DNA from: UKL13-2 sp038206765
Lineage (GTDB): Bacteria; Pseudomonadota; Gammaproteobacteria; Burkholderiales; Usitatibacteraceae
Assembly: GCA_038206765.1 (NCBI GenBank)
Contig: JBBRAM010000002.1
Span: forward strand, 177,354-241,353
DNA length: 64,000 nt
Reading direction: 5' to 3'
Below the pieces are notes generated by a model, which worked only from the letters and a program-made list of their open reading frames with translations, was not told the DNA's origin and ran no database searches. This document shows positions 1 to 7,122 of this stretch, one piece after another (the first letter of the stretch is position 1; each line of letters begins with the position of its first letter). The translations under genes were made by a program, and so were the position numbers.

Positions 1-636
1 CGATGGTGGGCGATCGTTTCTCAACCAGCGGTAGGCTGAGACCCCGGCGATTAAAAACGAAACCGTCAAGCCCGAGGCCAGCAACATATGCGTGAATCGA
101 TACGGAAATGATGGGTTAAAAACGATCTGGAACCAATCAACGGCATGCGCTTTTCCCGCGATCATTTCAAAACCTGCCGGTGTATGCATCCAAGAATTTA
201 ACGCGATGATCCAGAACGCCGAGAGCGTTGTGCCGCCTGCTACCAGCAGCGTTGCAATCGTGTGTGTTCGGTTGGAAACGCGGTTGGTGCCGAACAGCAT
301 GATGCCTAAAAAACTAGCCTCCAGAAAAAATGCGGTCATCACTTCATATGCCAACAACGGACCCGCGATGTTGCCGACTGTTTGCATATAGCCCGGCCAA
401 TTGGTGCCAAACTGAAAACTCATGGTGATGCCGCTGACCACGCCCAGCGCGAAAGTAAGCGCAAAAATTTTCACCCAAAATTTATATGCGTCCATCCACT
501 TTGCATTATTGGTCGCATTGAATCGTAATTTAAAAAATAACAATACCCAACCCATCGCAATCGAAATGGTGGGGAACAAAATATGGAAAGTGATGTTGGC
601 GCCGAACTGGGCGCGGGCTAGAAGGATCGGATCCAC
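1..636 (-). CDS. cydA: Cytochrome bd-type ubiquinol oxidase subunit I, N-terminal part (cut by window edge)
   Basis: The minus strand reads 212 codons in frame to the window edge, beginning MDPILLARAQFGANITFHIL. This start is typical of CydA/CioA proteins, which oxidise ubiquinol and reduce oxygen in the inner membrane. His18 aligns with the conserved N-terminal haem ligand (His19 in E. coli CydA), and the family segment FQFGTNWPGYM follows near residue 75. Several hydrophobic helices are visible. The start is a GTG; no ATG lies upstream in frame and the protein begins as expected for the family. About half the protein, including the Q-loop and later haem ligands, lies outside the window, so CydA and cyanide-insensitive CioA cannot be told apart. 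It follows the GbsR-type regulator by 56 bp in the same direction and is probably co-transcribed with it. Confidence 0.9.
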   Translation of the reverse strand, partial: MDPILLARAQFGANITFHILFPTISIAMGWVLLFFKLRFNATNNAKWMDAYKFWVKIFALTFALGVVSGITMSFQFGTNWPGYMQTVGNIAGPLLAYEVMTAFFLEASFLGIMLFGTNRVSNRTHTIATLLVAGGTTLSAFWIIALNSWMHTPAGFEMIAGKAHAVDWFQIVFNPSFPYRFTHMLLASGLTVSFLIAGVSAYRWLRNDRPPS

Positions 637-692
637 GCTATTTCTTTCTGAAAGGTAATTTTTGCTGCCGGTTGTTGAAGACGGCCCCGCAG

Positions 693-1271
693 CTATTGGC
701 CGCTCAGCGTTTTGGGCTTTTTTCCGCCCGTCACAATCTTGAGTTTGTCTTTCATTTCCAACAATTTCGTTACCGTAGCGCCCATGCCCATGAGCTGCTT
801 CAGGGTCTCTGGCTCCAATCGCTGTACGTCGTTAAACCAGAGCGTTGCCATCTCGATCAAATCGTGCATTTGTTTCATGCGCGCCTGGGCGTGACGGTCG
901 TCCTCGGTGGCGGGTGTGACGAGCATCGCGCCACGAAGCATCGAAAGGGTCGGGTCAATTTCACGCTTGCGGCGTTCCTCGGCCAAGATACGAAAGATTG
1001 CCCAAACATCGTCAGGCGCAGAAAAATATTCGCGGCGGTCATTGGGCAAATGCTGCAATTTGGTAAGCCGCCACGACTCCAGCTCTTTCAGGCCCATGCT
1101 CACATTGGAGCGCGAGAAAGCGAGAGCCTCGGCGATTTCATCCGCGTTCAACGGGCGCTGTGAAACAAACAGTAGCGCGTAAATTTGACCTACAGTGCGG
1201 TTGATGCCCCAGCGGCTGCCCATTTCACCGAAATGGAGAACGAAATCTTGTGCAAGAGGGGATAAATTCAT
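693..1271 (-). CDS. GbsR/MarR-type winged-helix transcriptional regulator
   Basis: This 192-residue protein has a MarR-like winged helix-turn-helix at about residues 20-90. The segment GQIYALLFVSQRPLNADEIA is followed by a recognition-helix region SRSNVSMGLKELESW and a wing containing NDRREYF. The GbsR subgroup has this layout and usually controls an adjacent operon. The gene lies directly upstream of the bd oxidase gene in the same direction. A perfect 18-bp palindrome overlaps its predicted promoter, so autorepression and joint control of the oxidase are likely. The ligand or signal is unknown. The ATG at 1271 gives the full domain; no strong Shine-Dalgarno is seen. Confidence 0.8.
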   Translation of the reverse strand: MNLSPLAQDFVLHFGEMGSRWGINRTVGQIYALLFVSQRPLNADEIAEALAFSRSNVSMGLKELESWRLTKLQHLPNDRREYFSAPDDVWAIFRILAEERRKREIDPTLSMLRGAMLVTPATEDDRHAQARMKQMHDLIEMATLWFNDVQRLEPETLKQLMGMGATVTKLLEMKDKLKIVTGGKKPKTLSGQ

Positions 1272-1296
1272 ATCGTGATACCCGTATTTATTGAAA

Positions 1297-1314
1297 TTTC
1301 AGTAATTACTGAAA
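1297..1314. promoter_or_regulatory. Perfect 18-bp palindrome, probable operator of the GbsR-type regulator
   Basis: The 18 bases TTTCAGTAATTACTGAAA equal their own reverse complement. The site lies 26 bp upstream of the regulator start codon and touches the -10 hexamer of the predicted minus-strand promoter. Winged-helix regulators bind such dyads as dimers, so autoregulation is inferred. Confidence 0.6.
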
Positions 1315-1341
1315 ATATAGCATATTCATGAAAAAAAGCAA
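1314..1341 (-). promoter_or_regulatory. Predicted sigma70-type promoter of the regulator-oxidase operon
   Basis: On the minus strand, TTGCTT (1341-1336) and TATATT (1319-1314) are separated by 16 bp. The hexamers fit the sigma70 pattern reasonably well. The palindrome at 1297-1314 covers the expected transcription start. Confidence 0.45.
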
Positions 1342-1821
1342 ACTGGCGCACGAAAACGCGATGGTCAGCTGTAATGAGACCAATGCAGGGGATTAATTGG
1401 GGGCGAGCAGCGCCCCACAAAGTTGATTTTCTGTTGTGGTTCGCGTGTCTGATTTAGCAAATCAACGAAGCGCGCTCGTTAAATGAGCCGAGGCGATTCG
1501 CGCTTTGCAATTTGCGCTTTGCCATTGCGGCGTGGCTAGGCCCGTCAAATCGTCAGATTGTCAAATTGTCAAATCGCAACCGAAATCCCTGCGGTATCGT
1601 TTGCAAATATAATGACGGAGTGCTGTCTGGTATTGCATCAGAAGCCATAACGCTGCACCGCAACATCGCGGCTTTCAGACAATGGTCGTAATCGTAAAAT
1701 CGCGTCGCAATGTTGCGAAAATTTTCCTTAAAATGACGTTGTCAAAATGAAGCTGCCGAAATCATGTTGTCAACATAATCCTGCCCAATTTATCAATGAC
1801 TCAACCTTGGAAAACGCCGTG
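1342..1821. other. Intergenic region with no supported gene; holds an 8-bp tandem repeat
   Basis: No ORF here has convincing coding character. The region holds a short tandem repeat at 1543-1574 (listed separately) and several loosely repeated GCGCTTTGC-like words near 1498-1525. It should contain the promoter of the downstream TPR gene, but no clear hexamers were identified. Confidence 0.5.
1543..1574. repeat. Four-copy 8-bp tandem repeat
   Basis: The units are CGTCAAAT, CGTCAGAT, TGTCAAAT and TGTCAAAT, back to back with one or two changes per unit. Similar 8-bp arrays occur at 5221-5268 and 15197-15228. Confidence 0.75.
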
Positions 1822-3120
1822 ATGAAAATCTTATTTACCTCCCTTTCAGCTATTTGTCGCAACGTCATGGGAGTGGCCGTTTGCGCTGCGATCATCGGGA
1901 GTTTGGCGTCGAGCGCTACCGTTTTTGCGCAGACCAAGGGCGTCAATACAGCGGCTCCAGCCAACGAAAAAGAAACTGTGCGACAAGAAGTCGCCAAGCC
2001 GATGGAAGCTGCGCGCGAATTGATGAAAGAAAAAAAATACAGCGAAGCTTTGGCGAAAGTGCGTGAGGCTGAACTGATCCCGAATAAAACGCCATACGAG
2101 ATGTTTATCATCGACCAAATGCGCGGCGCGGCGGCGGCGGGTGCGGGCGACAATGCCTTGGCGGTACGATCGTTTGAGGCTGTGCTGGCGACGAACCGCT
2201 TGAACGCTGATGCCGGCTTGCCGATTGTTGAGGCCATCGCCGGGACTTACTACCGCAGCAAAGACTACAAATCGGCCGTGGTGTGGGCGCGTCGTTTTTT
2301 TACGGACGGCGGCGTGAATCCGCTGATGCGTTTGATGATGCAGCAGTCGTTATATTTGAGTGATGATTTTGTGGGAGCGGCCAAAGATATTACGGCAGAT
2401 GTTGATGCACAGATTGCCGCCGGTAAAACGCCGAGCGAAGATATTTTGAAATTATTGGCAAGCTGCGCCTTGAAACAAAAAGATAACGCGGCCTACGTTG
2501 TGGCGCTGGAAAAGCTCGTGATCTACTACCCGAAAAAAGATTACTGGGCTGATTATATTTACCGGTTTGAATCCAAGCCAACCTTTTCAGATCGTTTGTC
2601 GCTCGATGTTTATAGGCTCAAGTTTCAGCTGGATTTAATTGAAGATTCGGCAGACTACATGCGCATGGCCTTGCTAGCGAATCAGGCGGGCTTTCCGGTT
2701 GAAACCAAAACTGTATTGGAACGCGGCTATGCACGCGGTACGTTGGGAAAAGGTCCTGATGCGTCCAATCAAAAGAAACTTATGGATGCTGTAAATAAGG
2801 AACTTGCTGACGAAGCCAAAACCAGCGCCAAGAGCGAAGCTGAAGCGGCGACATCGAAGGACGGAACAGCACTCGTGGGCGTGGGGTTTAACAACGTGCT
2901 GGCCGGCCAAGCCGAAAAAGGCGCACAGCAAATGGAACTAGGCATCAAAAAAGGTGGCTTAAAACACCCTGACGAAGTCATGCTGCGGCTTGGCATCGCC
3001 TACGTGTTAGCAGGGCAAAAAGACAAAGCGATTGATTCGTTCAAGACCGTTAAGGGCGCTGATGGCGCAGCTGATTTGGCAATGCTTTGGAGCTTATATG
3101 CGGCACAGGTAAAAAAGTAA
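1822..3120 (+). CDS. Exported tetratricopeptide-repeat protein, function unknown
   Basis: From the ATG at 1822 the protein has 432 residues. It begins with a clear signal peptide (MKILFTSLSAICRNVMGVAV..., cleavage probably after ...ATVFAQ), so it should act in the periplasm. An ATG at 1747 extends the frame by 25 polar residues and would bury the signal, so 1822 is preferred. The mature part is helical and TPR-like: motifs such as EARELMKEKKYSEALAKVRE near the N terminus and RLGIAYVLAGQKDKAIDSF near the C terminus look like TPR helix pairs. An Ala/Glu/Lys-rich linker lies between. No catalytic motif was seen. It is a single gene converging on the liu operon, so context does not suggest a role. 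Confidence 0.75.
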   Translation: MKILFTSLSAICRNVMGVAVCAAIIGSLASSATVFAQTKGVNTAAPANEKETVRQEVAKPMEAARELMKEKKYSEALAKVREAELIPNKTPYEMFIIDQMRGAAAAGAGDNALAVRSFEAVLATNRLNADAGLPIVEAIAGTYYRSKDYKSAVVWARRFFTDGGVNPLMRLMMQQSLYLSDDFVGAAKDITADVDAQIAAGKTPSEDILKLLASCALKQKDNAAYVVALEKLVIYYPKKDYWADYIYRFESKPTFSDRLSLDVYRLKFQLDLIEDSADYMRMALLANQAGFPVETKTVLERGYARGTLGKGPDASNQKKLMDAVNKELADEAKTSAKSEAEAATSKDGTALVGVGFNNVLAGQAEKGAQQMELGIKKGGLKHPDEVMLRLGIAYVLAGQKDKAIDSFKTVKGADGAADLAMLWSLYAAQVKK

Positions 3121-3203
3121 ATATTGTCGATGTTTTGAATGGCGGATTTGTTTGGGTATTTACATGTATTTCCGGTCAAGCGCTTTTGGGTGTTAGCCCC
3201 CGG

Positions 3204-5189
3204 CTATTCTTTGAACGCAAACAAAACCGCATCAGCAGGTACCATCTCGCCAACCTGAAACGCCACGCGCTCAACCACTCCATCCCGCGGGCTGACAATC
3301 GTGTGCTCCATTTTCATCGCTTCCATGATGATTAGCGCTTGGCCTTTTTTGATCGTGTCGCCAGCCGCGGCCATCACCTTTACCACACGCCCCGGCATCA
3401 TGGCCGTCAAGCGGCCGTCGTTCGTCTCAGCGGTTGATTCAAAACGGAACGGGTCGACCAAACGCAGGTGGTGACGCGTATTGGTGAGAAGGACAGAAAA
3501 TTGATCCTCATGGGAAAGCACTGTTGCGCGATGGGTAACGCCGTTTGCGGTAAAGCGAACGCTCCCGCCGTCTACAGCATGTTGCGTCACGTGAAACGTT
3601 GCGCCACTTAGGATTAAACCGTAACCATTTTCTTCGGTTTCGACCTGCACAATTTCAACCGCTGCATCATCGGCAGTATGAAACTCCAACGTGCGCTTGG
3701 CCCCGCGGTTTAGCCACCAACCCGCTTTGCTTTCCCAAACGCCATGGCCTGCCTTTGATTTTTCTATCGTGAGTTCAAATAGCGACGCGGCAATCAGTGC
3801 CTCAACGGGGCAGTGCGTTTCATCGGGCATCAACATCGCACGATGCCGTGGAATAAAGCCAGTATCGGTCGCGCCGTCGATAAAGGCTTGATGCTTCACC
3901 AGTTGCTGTAAAAATCCCAAATTGGTTTTCACACCAATCACATCCGTCTCGGCTAGCGCGCCCTGCATCCGGCGGATCGCTTCGTCCCGATCTCCGCCCC
4001 AGGTAATGAGTTTAGCGATCATCGGGTCGTAGTAGACGCTGATTTCATCACGCGAAATTACACCGGTATCGAGTCTTACATCACCTTCCGTATCCATTGT
4101 TGGTATGGCAAAGACATGCATTTTGCCCGTTTCGGGCAGGAAGTCGTTCGACGGATTTTCGGCGCAAATACGTACTTCAATCGCATGCCCGCCGGTGATA
4201 ATTTCCTTTTGCTTCAGTGGCAACGGCTCGCCCGCAGCGATGCGCAACTGCCACTCCACCAAATCCTCACCGGTAATCATTTCGGTGATTGGATGCTCGA
4301 CCTGCAGGCGGGTATTCATTTCCATGAAGAAAAACTCACGGTCCTCGCCGGCGATAAACTCAATCGTTCCCGCACCGCGATAAGCGATGGCACGGGCGGC
4401 GGCAACAGCCGCATCGCCCATGCGTTTACGCATGTTTTCATCAACGGAAAGATAGGGCGATGGCGTCTCTTCCAGAACTTTTTGATGACGGCGTTGAATT
4501 GAGCATTCACGTTCATACAAATGCACATAGCTGCCGTGCGTATCGCCAAAAACTTGAAACTCGATATGATGCGGACCAAGTACGAAGCGCTCGATCAACA
4601 CATCGTCATTTCCAAACGCATTCTTCGCCTCGCGCCGCGCCGCTTCGAGCTGCGAAATAAATTCTTCCGATTTTTCAACCAGCCGCATTCCTTTGCCGCC
4701 GCCGCCAGCCACGGCTTTAATGAGCAGCGGATAACCCACAATATCAGCCTGCTTCGCCAAGAACTGCGCATCTTGGTTATCGCCGTGGTAGCCGGGAACC
4801 ACGGGCACTTTGGCGGTTTGCATGAGCGCTTTTGCAGCGCTTTTGGAGCCCATTTTTTCGATGGCTTCCGGTGTCGGGCCAATAAAAACAATGCCTGCAT
4901 CCTCGCAGGCGCGGGCAAATTTGGCGTTCTCGGACAAGAATCCGTAGCCGGGATGAATGGCTTGGGCACCCGATTTTTTGGCGATCTCAATAATGAAATC
5001 GCCTTTCAAATAAGAATCAACCGGCCGTGGACCGCCGATCAGATAAGCTTCATCAGCTTGGCTGACATGTTGCGCATGGGCATCGGCGTCAGAAAAAACC
5101 GCCACGGTACGGATGCCCATCCGCTTACAAGTACGAATCACGCGACAGGCAATTTCGCCGCGATTGGCGATGAGAATTTTATTGAACAT
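3204..5189 (-). CDS. liuD: Methylcrotonyl-CoA carboxylase alpha (biotin carboxylase/BCCP) subunit
   Basis: This 661-residue acyl-CoA carboxylase alpha subunit begins MFNKILIANRGEIACRVIRT, the standard start of the biotin carboxylase domain. An ATP-grasp glycine loop (GGGGKGMR) follows, then the ERECSIQRRHQK and EMNTRLQVEHPITEMITG motifs. A biotinyl domain with the biotin-lysine motif EAMKMEH ends the protein. With the beta subunit in the same operon it should carboxylate 3-methylcrotonyl-CoA in leucine breakdown. The frame can be extended to a TTG at 5270, but that adds 27 low-complexity residues encoded by a tandem repeat, so ATG 5189 is used. No clear Shine-Dalgarno precedes it. It is the last gene of the operon. 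Confidence 0.93.
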   Translation of the reverse strand: MFNKILIANRGEIACRVIRTCKRMGIRTVAVFSDADAHAQHVSQADEAYLIGGPRPVDSYLKGDFIIEIAKKSGAQAIHPGYGFLSENAKFARACEDAGIVFIGPTPEAIEKMGSKSAAKALMQTAKVPVVPGYHGDNQDAQFLAKQADIVGYPLLIKAVAGGGGKGMRLVEKSEEFISQLEAARREAKNAFGNDDVLIERFVLGPHHIEFQVFGDTHGSYVHLYERECSIQRRHQKVLEETPSPYLSVDENMRKRMGDAAVAAARAIAYRGAGTIEFIAGEDREFFFMEMNTRLQVEHPITEMITGEDLVEWQLRIAAGEPLPLKQKEIITGGHAIEVRICAENPSNDFLPETGKMHVFAIPTMDTEGDVRLDTGVISRDEISVYYDPMIAKLITWGGDRDEAIRRMQGALAETDVIGVKTNLGFLQQLVKHQAFIDGATDTGFIPRHRAMLMPDETHCPVEALIAASLFELTIEKSKAGHGVWESKAGWWLNRGAKRTLEFHTADDAAVEIVQVETEENGYGLILSGATFHVTQHAVDGGSVRFTANGVTHRATVLSHEDQFSVLLTNTRHHLRLVDPFRFESTAETNDGRLTAMMPGRVVKVMAAAGDTIKKGQALIIMEAMKMEHTIVSPRDGVVERVAFQVGEMVPADAVLFAFKE

Positions 5190-5220
5190 GGGTTTGTGGT
5201 GTTGTGGTGGTGGTGGTTTT
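5190..5220. repeat. GTGGT-rich simple sequence just upstream of the carboxylase alpha start
   Basis: On the plus strand the stretch reads as repeated GTGGT/GGT words. On the coding (minus) strand it is CCACCA-rich, immediately before the start codon, and offers no ribosome binding site. It abuts the 8-bp tandem array at 5221-5268. Confidence 0.6.
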
Positions 5221-5268
5221 AACTGGTGAACTGATGAACTGATGAACTGGTGATTTCGTGAACTCGTC
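5221..5268. repeat. Six-copy degenerate 8-bp tandem repeat
   Basis: Consecutive 8-bp units are AACTGGTG, AACTGATG, AACTGATG, AACTGGTG, ATTTCGTG and AACTCGTC. They fill almost the whole gap between the MAPEG gene and the carboxylase alpha gene. The number of units could vary between strains; no effect on reading frame is expected if translation starts at 5189. Confidence 0.8.
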
Positions 5269-5270
5269 AA

Positions 5271-5696
5271 TTACGAGACAGAAAGAAGTTGAAAGGCGAT
5301 CCAAATCCAAATCAGCATGAGTAACGTCACGCTGGTGGCGAAGGCGTAGAAGCGACGCATCACATGATTACTGGTGCAATGTATGAAGCTGTGAGCATAT
5401 CGTGCCCCAACAAAACCCCACGCCATGACAACCAGCGGCATGCTCGTGAGACCGGCGGCGAAGATCGTCAACGCAGCTGCATAAAAAAGTACGGGCATTT
5501 CAAATAGATTGCGGAAATTATCCGACGCGCGGGAGTCTTCCACCAGCGCCGACATTTGTGCCGACAAGGCCACTTTTTGCGGGTGAATACGCTTTGCCTT
5601 GAACGTGGCGATGCGGCGTTTTAACATCACCACCGCCACCAGAATGGTGAGCGCAACCATCGCAATCAACGGGAATAAAATGAGTTTGTTGGGCAT
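5271..5696 (-). CDS. MAPEG-family membrane protein
   Basis: The protein has 141 residues and about four hydrophobic helices: one N-terminal (LILFPLIAMVALTILVAVVML) and three after residue 65. The segment NLFEMPVLFYAAALTIFAAGL and the later ARYAHSFIHCTSNHV are typical of MAPEG proteins (membrane-associated proteins in eicosanoid and glutathione metabolism). Bacterial members are mostly uncharacterised. A good Shine-Dalgarno (AGAGGA) lies 6 bases before the ATG. The gene sits inside the liu operon, 13 bp after the hydratase gene, without an obvious role in leucine breakdown; protection against reactive intermediates is only a guess. Confidence 0.8.
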   Translation of the reverse strand: MPNKLILFPLIAMVALTILVAVVMLKRRIATFKAKRIHPQKVALSAQMSALVEDSRASDNFRNLFEMPVLFYAAALTIFAAGLTSMPLVVMAWGFVGARYAHSFIHCTSNHVMRRFYAFATSVTLLMLIWIWIAFQLLSVS

Positions 5697-5709
5697 ATTG
5701 AGTCCTCTA

Positions 5710-6498
5710 TTATTTTTCTGAAATCCAGCTCGGTTTGCGCTTGCTCAAAAAGGCTGACAATCCCTCTTGGCCTTCCGCGCTCACGCGAACGCGGGCAATC
5801 CGCTGCGCGGTCTCGGCAACCAACGCGTCGTTGATCGGATGATTCGCGACCGCGGCAATCAACGATTTCGCTTCCAACAGCGATTGCGGGCCTGCCGCAA
5901 GAAGCGATACGCAAATGTCGTTAATTTTGGTGTCCATGGCCTCGTCAGTTTGCGCCAATTCATGCAACAGTCCAAGGCGATGCGCCTCAGCGGCATCAAA
6001 TTTTTCAGCCGTCAAAAAATAGCGATGGGCAGCACGCTCGCCAATGGCTGCAATCACGTATGGCGAAATGACTGCTGGAATTAAACCGAGCTTCACCTCC
6101 GATAGCGAGAATGCTGCCGACGGCGTCCCAACCGCGATATCACAGCAAGCAACCAGCCCCACGCCGCCACCATAGGCGGCACCCTGCACGCGGGCGATGG
6201 TCGGCTTGCGCAGGCCGTGCAGTGTTTTCATCAGCAAGCCCAACGCCATCGCATCGCGAACGTTTTCTTCCTGCGAATAAGCGGCAATGCGCTGCATCCA
6301 ACTCAAGTTAGCACCGGCAGAAAATGATTTTCCAACTGCCGATAGAATAACAATGCGCACGTCAGCGGCGGCGTCCATCTCACGCAATGCCTGTGTGAGA
6401 TCAGCGATCAGTAAATCGTCAAACGCGTTGTGTTTGTCTGGGTTGTTCAGAGTGATGATGCCGATAGCGCCGTTGATTTCAGTATTAAGGTAAGTCAT
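5710..6498 (-). CDS. liuC: Enoyl-CoA hydratase/isomerase family, probable methylglutaconyl-CoA hydratase
   Basis: This 262-residue crotonase-fold protein has the usual motifs: GIITLNNPDKHNAF at the N terminus, the oxyanion-hole segment KSFSAGANLSWMQ near residue 60 and VQGAAYGGGVGLVACCDIAV near residue 108. Lying between the two methylcrotonyl-CoA carboxylase subunit genes, it is most simply the hydratase that turns 3-methylglutaconyl-CoA into HMG-CoA. The length is normal for the family. It starts 3 bp after the stop of the HEPN-like gene, so the genes are tightly packed and probably translationally coupled. Substrate assignment rests on context. Confidence 0.88.
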   Translation of the reverse strand: MTYLNTEINGAIGIITLNNPDKHNAFDDLLIADLTQALREMDAAADVRIVILSAVGKSFSAGANLSWMQRIAAYSQEENVRDAMALGLLMKTLHGLRKPTIARVQGAAYGGGVGLVACCDIAVGTPSAAFSLSEVKLGLIPAVISPYVIAAIGERAAHRYFLTAEKFDAAEAHRLGLLHELAQTDEAMDTKINDICVSLLAAGPQSLLEAKSLIAAVANHPINDALVAETAQRIARVRVSAEGQEGLSAFLSKRKPSWISEK

Positions 6499-6501
6499 AG
6501 G

Positions 6502-7116
6502 TCAATCTAAATCGTGGCACGGGGGTTGAACGCTACTAGGCTCGAAAGCACCGCTGTCAAGCTTCGTAAAGGCCGTTAGCAATGAACTTTTTGGGTCGGG
6601 GCTAAACAAGCTCCCCAACATTCTGTTTGCTAATTGCCCGGTAGTGAATATTTTCCTAATTTCATCTTTTAGTTCGGTAGCAGTTAATTCTTCGCTGTGC
6701 AAAATCCGTTTTTCGCCTTGTCCCTTAGGCTTCGTTCGCGATGCTTTGCTCCAATCAACTGTGTTCTCATTTCCCCATCCAATAAAAAACGTGCCATGAA
6801 TAATCGCATTTCTACGCGCCTCTACACTATCAAGCTCGTTACAAACAAAACTGATAATTTTCTTTTCGTCCGGCTGAAACGTCCGAAGTTGAAAAATAAT
6901 GTTTCTAATTGCACGATTGAACCCCTTATCGGAAAGTTCTTCAGCAAGAAGCCTAAATATGGGTTGCTGAGATGCGGTCAAAGAAAGGCTGGACGTAAGA
7001 CTAGTTTTTAGCCAAAACTGAGTCTGCTGGTACTCAACCAGGTAACGGCCAAGAAGCCGATAAAGTTCATCGATTTGAGTCTTACGGGATTGTCCGACAG
7101 GGAGCGTCATGTCCAT
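6502..7116 (-). CDS. Uncharacterised protein with a HEPN-like R-x4-H motif
   Basis: The 204-residue protein is soluble and mostly helical. Near residues 95-108 it reads ELDSVEARRNAIIHG; Arg102-Asn103 and His107 match the R-[N]-x3-H core (R-x4-H) of HEPN domains, which occur in RNases, toxins and abortive-infection proteins. The family is not otherwise recognised and no antitoxin-like neighbour was seen. It lies between liuB (6-bp gap) and liuC (3-bp gap). Its ribosome binding site (AGGA) overlaps the end of liuB, so it is part of the operon message. It is more AT-rich than the flanking liu genes by eye, suggesting later insertion. The HEPN call is from one motif only. Confidence 0.65.
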   Translation of the reverse strand: MDMTLPVGQSRKTQIDELYRLLGRYLVEYQQTQFWLKTSLTSSLSLTASQQPIFRLLAEELSDKGFNRAIRNIIFQLRTFQPDEKKIISFVCNELDSVEARRNAIIHGTFFIGWGNENTVDWSKASRTKPKGQGEKRILHSEELTATELKDEIRKIFTTGQLANRMLGSLFSPDPKSSLLTAFTKLDSGAFEPSSVQPPCHDLD

Positions 7117-7122
7117 CGCATC

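Noticed and set aside
92..391. 99-codon plus-strand frame at the left edge
   Set aside because: It is antisense to the bd oxidase subunit I gene, whose minus-strand translation matches the family throughout.
672..1163. 163-codon plus-strand frame
   Set aside because: Antisense to the GbsR-type regulator; no family features.
4521..5222. 233-codon plus-strand frame
   Set aside because: Long only because it mirrors the biotin carboxylase gene; no recognised motif in this frame.
5190..5270. N-terminal extension of carboxylase alpha to TTG 5270
   Set aside because: The extra 27 residues are encoded by a tandem repeat and the family begins at MFNKILIANRGEIA.
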